Below, piece by piece: positions 61,519 through 64,000 of a DNA stretch of 64,000 nucleotides. The DNA is taken from the NCBI GenBank assembly GCA_965237725.1, contig OZ250151.1:4092001-4156000 (forward strand), given 5' to 3'. Every line of letters begins with the position of its first letter. Within the stretch, counting starts at the first letter, position 1. Source of the stretch: G965237725 sp965237725 (lineage in GTDB: Bacteria; Pseudomonadota; Gammaproteobacteria; Arenicellales; Poriferihabitantaceae). The position numbers and the translations under genes are program-made. The notes beneath the pieces are model-generated. The model did no database searches. It saw only the letters and a list, made by a program, of their open reading frames with translations, and had not been told where the DNA came from.

Positions 61519-62667
61519 ATGCAAACCCAACCCGTTAATCTTTTATCCCTCGATAGATCAGCCATGGAAGGTTTCTTCCATGGTATGGGAGAAAAACCAT
61601 TTCGGGCAAAACAGGTGTTGCAATGGGTCTACCAAAGAAGCGTGACCAATATTGCAGACATGACCGATCTGAGCAAAGGACTTCGGGAAATACTGCAGCA
61701 ATCAACAAATCTTGATTTGCCTGAAATTGTTAATCAACAGCATTCTGATGATGGCACGATTAAGTGGTTGTTAAAACTTCATGATGGTAATTGTATCGAA
61801 ACCGTCTATATCCCTGAATCTGACAGGGGAACATTATGTGTTTCTTCCCAGGTTGGTTGTGGATTAAATTGTACTTTTTGTTCTACCGGCCGCCAGGGTT
61901 TTAATCGAAATCTGGAAGTGGATGAAATAATCAGCCAGGTGTGGATTGCAAACAGTGTTCTGGAAAATTTAATTAGTGACGGTAGTAAGAATATCCCTTC
62001 ATTTTTTATTAATGACGAATCGGATAAACGCCGTCCGGTGACCAATGTGGTCATGATGGGTATGGGTGAGCCATTATTAAATTTTGAAAATGTGGTTTCT
62101 GCCATGAGATTGATGATGGATGATTTTTCATTTGGACTTTCGAAAAGAAGAGTAACCTTGAGTACCGCAGGCATGGTGCCAGCGATGGATAAACTGTCTG
62201 TGGAATGCCCGGTTAGTCTGGCGGTATCATTGCATGCACCCAACAATGAGTTGCGTAACAAACTGGTTCCCCTTAACAAAAAATATCCCATTGAAGAATT
62301 GCTTGAATGTTGTAAGCGCTATGTTGGCGAAGCTAATCGCCAAAGAGTGACCTTTGAATACGTCATGCTCAAAGATATCAATGACAGCCCGAATCAGGCA
62401 AAATTATTGGCAAAAATCCTGGAGCACGTGCCCGCCAAAGTAAATTTGATTCCATTTAATCCGTTCCCCGAGACTCAATTCGTGCGATCCGGAAATAATG
62501 CAATTAATCGGTTTAGGGATATATTATTGGAGAGGAATATTTTTACCATTACCCGTAGAACTAGAGGTGATGACATTGACGCAGCCTGCGGCCAGCTCGC
62601 GGGTGATTTTCATGATCGAACCAGTCGTTCGAAAAAAATGCTTAATCAGAAAGTGGTGTTTTCGTGA
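61519..62667 (+). CDS. rlmN: Dual-specificity RNA methyltransferase RlmN
   Basis: This radical SAM enzyme methylates C2 of A2503 in 23S rRNA and A37 in certain tRNAs. Its 382 residues include the cluster motif in SSQVGCGLNCTFCSTGRQGFNRN, the MMGMGEPLLNFENV block, LAVSLHAPNNELRNKLVPLN, and the C-terminal TRRTRGDDIDAACGQLAG with the second catalytic cysteine. The stop overlaps the pilF start (GTGA), so translation of the two is coupled. Confidence 0.96.
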   Translation: MQTQPVNLLSLDRSAMEGFFHGMGEKPFRAKQVLQWVYQRSVTNIADMTDLSKGLREILQQSTNLDLPEIVNQQHSDDGTIKWLLKLHDGNCIETVYIPESDRGTLCVSSQVGCGLNCTFCSTGRQGFNRNLEVDEIISQVWIANSVLENLISDGSKNIPSFFINDESDKRRPVTNVVMMGMGEPLLNFENVVSAMRLMMDDFSFGLSKRRVTLSTAGMVPAMDKLSVECPVSLAVSLHAPNNELRNKLVPLNKKYPIEELLECCKRYVGEANRQRVTFEYVMLKDINDSPNQAKLLAKILEHVPAKVNLIPFNPFPETQFVRSGNNAINRFRDILLERNIFTITRRTRGDDIDAACGQLAGDFHDRTSRSKKMLNQKVVFS

Positions 62668-63437
62668 ACAAATCATTGACACTACTATTCTGCGTTGTTT
62701 GCTTAGCTTCTGTTTCGCTTTTATCGGGTTGCGTGCGAACGGGTACCTTGGAGCCTGAGAAATGGGCGCCGAAGGAACGTGCCCAGGCCCACGTGGATCT
62801 CGGGATGACCTACTTACGCCAGGAGCAATTGGATACTGCACGTTCTGAATTTGATTTAGCAATTGCAATTTATCCACAACTCGATACTGCCTACCATGCC
62901 AATGCACTGTTGTTATCCCGATTGGGAGAGGATCAGCGGGCGATGGACGATTTTTCCAAAGCAGTGTATTTAAATCCTGATAATTTTGCAGCAGCAAATG
63001 ATTATGGTATCCATCTTTGCCAGCAAAACCAGACTAAAAAAGGTATTGAGCAGTTAAATAGAATTGACGGTGTTGCGCCGGAAGATCAGGCTCTTGGAAT
63101 CCAATTGGGTCTTGGAATTTGTCATTACCATGGAAATGATTTCAAGGCCGCTGAAAACCATTTAAGGGTAGTTTTACAACAGGCCCCAACACTGCCCCAG
63201 GCTTTACTGCCCATGGCTGAAATCAATTATAGAAGTAAGGCTTATCTTTCTGCACGGGCGTTTCTGGAACGATATTTTGGCGCAGGCGCATTATCCGAAA
63301 GATCATTGTTTCTAGCGGCAAATGTAGAATCCGAACTGGGTGATATAAATAAGGCTAATCAATATCGACGAGAGCTTAAAAGACGATTTCCGGGGTCTCC
63401 TTTAAATTCTGAACTGGAGTCCTTGTTAAGCGAATAG
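62664..63437 (+). CDS. pilW: PilF/PilW-type TPR lipoprotein
   Basis: This is an outer-membrane lipoprotein that helps assemble the type IV pilus secretin. A lipobox signal peptide is visible (SLTLLFCVVCLASVSLLSGC, cysteine 23 modified). About six tetratricopeptide repeats follow (HVDLGMTYLRQEQLDTARSE, NALLLSRLGEDQRAMDDFSK, NDYGIHLCQQNQTKKGIEQL and others) in 257 residues. The GTG start overlaps the rlmN stop. Position before rodZ is usual in Gammaproteobacteria. Confidence 0.92.
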   Translation: MNKSLTLLFCVVCLASVSLLSGCVRTGTLEPEKWAPKERAQAHVDLGMTYLRQEQLDTARSEFDLAIAIYPQLDTAYHANALLLSRLGEDQRAMDDFSKAVYLNPDNFAAANDYGIHLCQQNQTKKGIEQLNRIDGVAPEDQALGIQLGLGICHYHGNDFKAAENHLRVVLQQAPTLPQALLPMAEINYRSKAYLSARAFLERYFGAGALSERSLFLAANVESELGDINKANQYRRELKRRFPGSPLNSELESLLSE

Positions 63438-63460
63438 GATAATTCCTGCAAACTACAGCA

Positions 63461-64000
63461 ATGATCGATAGTACACCAGTCCTAACCTCAGTTTCGTCTC
63501 CAGGCGCGTTACTGCGTAAAACTCGTCTGAAGCAAAAACTGTCATTGGCTGATGTTGCCAACAAATTATTGCTTACCGTGGATCAGGTCGAGGCGTTGGA
63601 GAATGGAGATCATAAGATGCTGCCTGGTCCGACGTATATCATTGGCTACTGGCGAAACTACGCCAATGTAATGGGTATCGATGCCAATGCAGAAATCGAA
63701 AGCCACAAGCATAGTCTCGGAGAATCTGAATCCACAATCATTCTCGAACGCAATCATCAACAGGCACACGGCCACCAGGAAAAGTCGAGAAAAAAATCAG
63801 CATTACTTTTTTGCTTTTTTTCATTGATATTTTTAACTGGAATCTGGTATTGGCAAAACCCTGAAGATAACCCTGTAAGTCAATGGACAGAGAACCAGGC
63901 TAGTCATCAGATATCAAACCTGAATGCAAATTCACAGGATACTACGAGTACGAGCAACAACACTGAACCGGATGTGATGACCTCGTTACCCAAAATTAAT
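63461..64000 (+). CDS. rodZ: RodZ cytoskeletal protein (5' part, runs off the window)
   Basis: An uninterrupted frame of 180 codons begins at ATG 63461 and continues past the edge. Residues 13-80 form a helix-turn-helix domain (PGALLRKTRLKQKLSLADVANKLLLTVDQVEALENGD). A basic stretch and a single transmembrane segment follow (KKSALLFCFFSLIFLTGIWYW, about 107-127), and then a polar periplasmic region. RodZ anchors MreB and sets rod shape. The C-terminal domain lies outside the window. It follows pilW by 23 bp. Confidence 0.9.
   Translation, partial: MIDSTPVLTSVSSPGALLRKTRLKQKLSLADVANKLLLTVDQVEALENGDHKMLPGPTYIIGYWRNYANVMGIDANAEIESHKHSLGESESTIILERNHQQAHGHQEKSRKKSALLFCFFSLIFLTGIWYWQNPEDNPVSQWTENQASHQISNLNANSQDTTSTSNNTEPDVMTSLPKIN

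Overview
The window looks like a chromosomal segment of a free-living, probably marine, aerobic gammaproteobacterium of moderate GC content. The best taxonomic clue is the right end, where ndk, rlmN, a pilF/pilW-type TPR lipoprotein gene and the start of rodZ follow one another in an order familiar from Gammaproteobacteria. The SOS mutasome at the left end (lexA-imuA-imuB-dnaE2) is common in Proteobacteria and only supports that reading. No rRNA, tRNA or CRISPR array was recognised.

Layout. 1-720: a GIY-YIG nuclease gene between two perfect 40-bp direct repeats and a 55/56-bp tandem array. 682-6835: LexA box, lexA, imuA, imuB, dnaE2. 7035-13978: a serine hydrolase, a glycine-betaine-type ABC importer (ATPase, binding protein, double-length permease) and a Rieske oxygenase of the quaternary-amine kind. 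14229-26942: a periplasmic P460-type cytochrome, then agmatine deiminase (aguA) and N-carbamoylputrescine amidase (aguB) separated by about 10 kb of accessory DNA. That DNA holds a GFA-family protein, two sulfotransferase-like genes, a 2-oxoglutarate oxygenase with an M29-like hydrolase and divergent GlxA/AraC regulator, a family 8 glycosyltransferase, an IS1111-type IS110 element and several MITE-like repeats.

26997-46354: a long plus-strand run devoted mostly to N-methylated onium compounds. It starts with an MttB-family methyltransferase and a VapBC-like pair. A carnitine / gamma-butyrobetaine module follows: BKACE, carnitine dehydrogenase fused to betainyl-CoA thioesterase, SDR, acyl-CoA dehydrogenase, NDP-forming acyl-CoA synthetase and a CaiD-like hydratase. 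Then come a DddP-like M24 protein, a GNAT, DDAH, a cystathionine gamma-lyase-type enzyme, a choline dehydrogenase, a three-domain kinase / M23 / class-III aminotransferase-fold protein, and an SDR. 46394-48583 is a YgiQ-type radical SAM protein. 48848-55710 holds a cysteine-rich secreted protein, an IS5-like MITE, a PhnD-like protein beside a desaturase, and a second MttB paralogue next to a dimethylglycine-dehydrogenase-type oxidoreductase. From 55728 to the end the content returns to housekeeping: HAD phosphatase, membrane spermidine-synthase-like protein, IscA, MtaB, Ndk, RlmN, PilF, RodZ.

Working together (inference): ProVWX imports betaines. Gamma-butyrobetaine could be activated to its CoA ester, dehydrogenated and hydrated to carnitinyl-CoA. 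Carnitine would be oxidised, cleaved by BKACE to betainyl-CoA and hydrolysed to glycine betaine, which choline oxidation could also supply. The Rieske enzyme or the MttB proteins could remove a methyl group, and the FAD/folate oxidoreductase would demethylate the product further. The agu genes and DDAH add guanidino-compound breakdown. The most interesting points are the IS1111 element with its candidate guide RNA, the three-domain kinase/phospho-lyase fusion, two MttB proteins without corrinoid partners, and the DddP-like gene inside a carnitine cluster.
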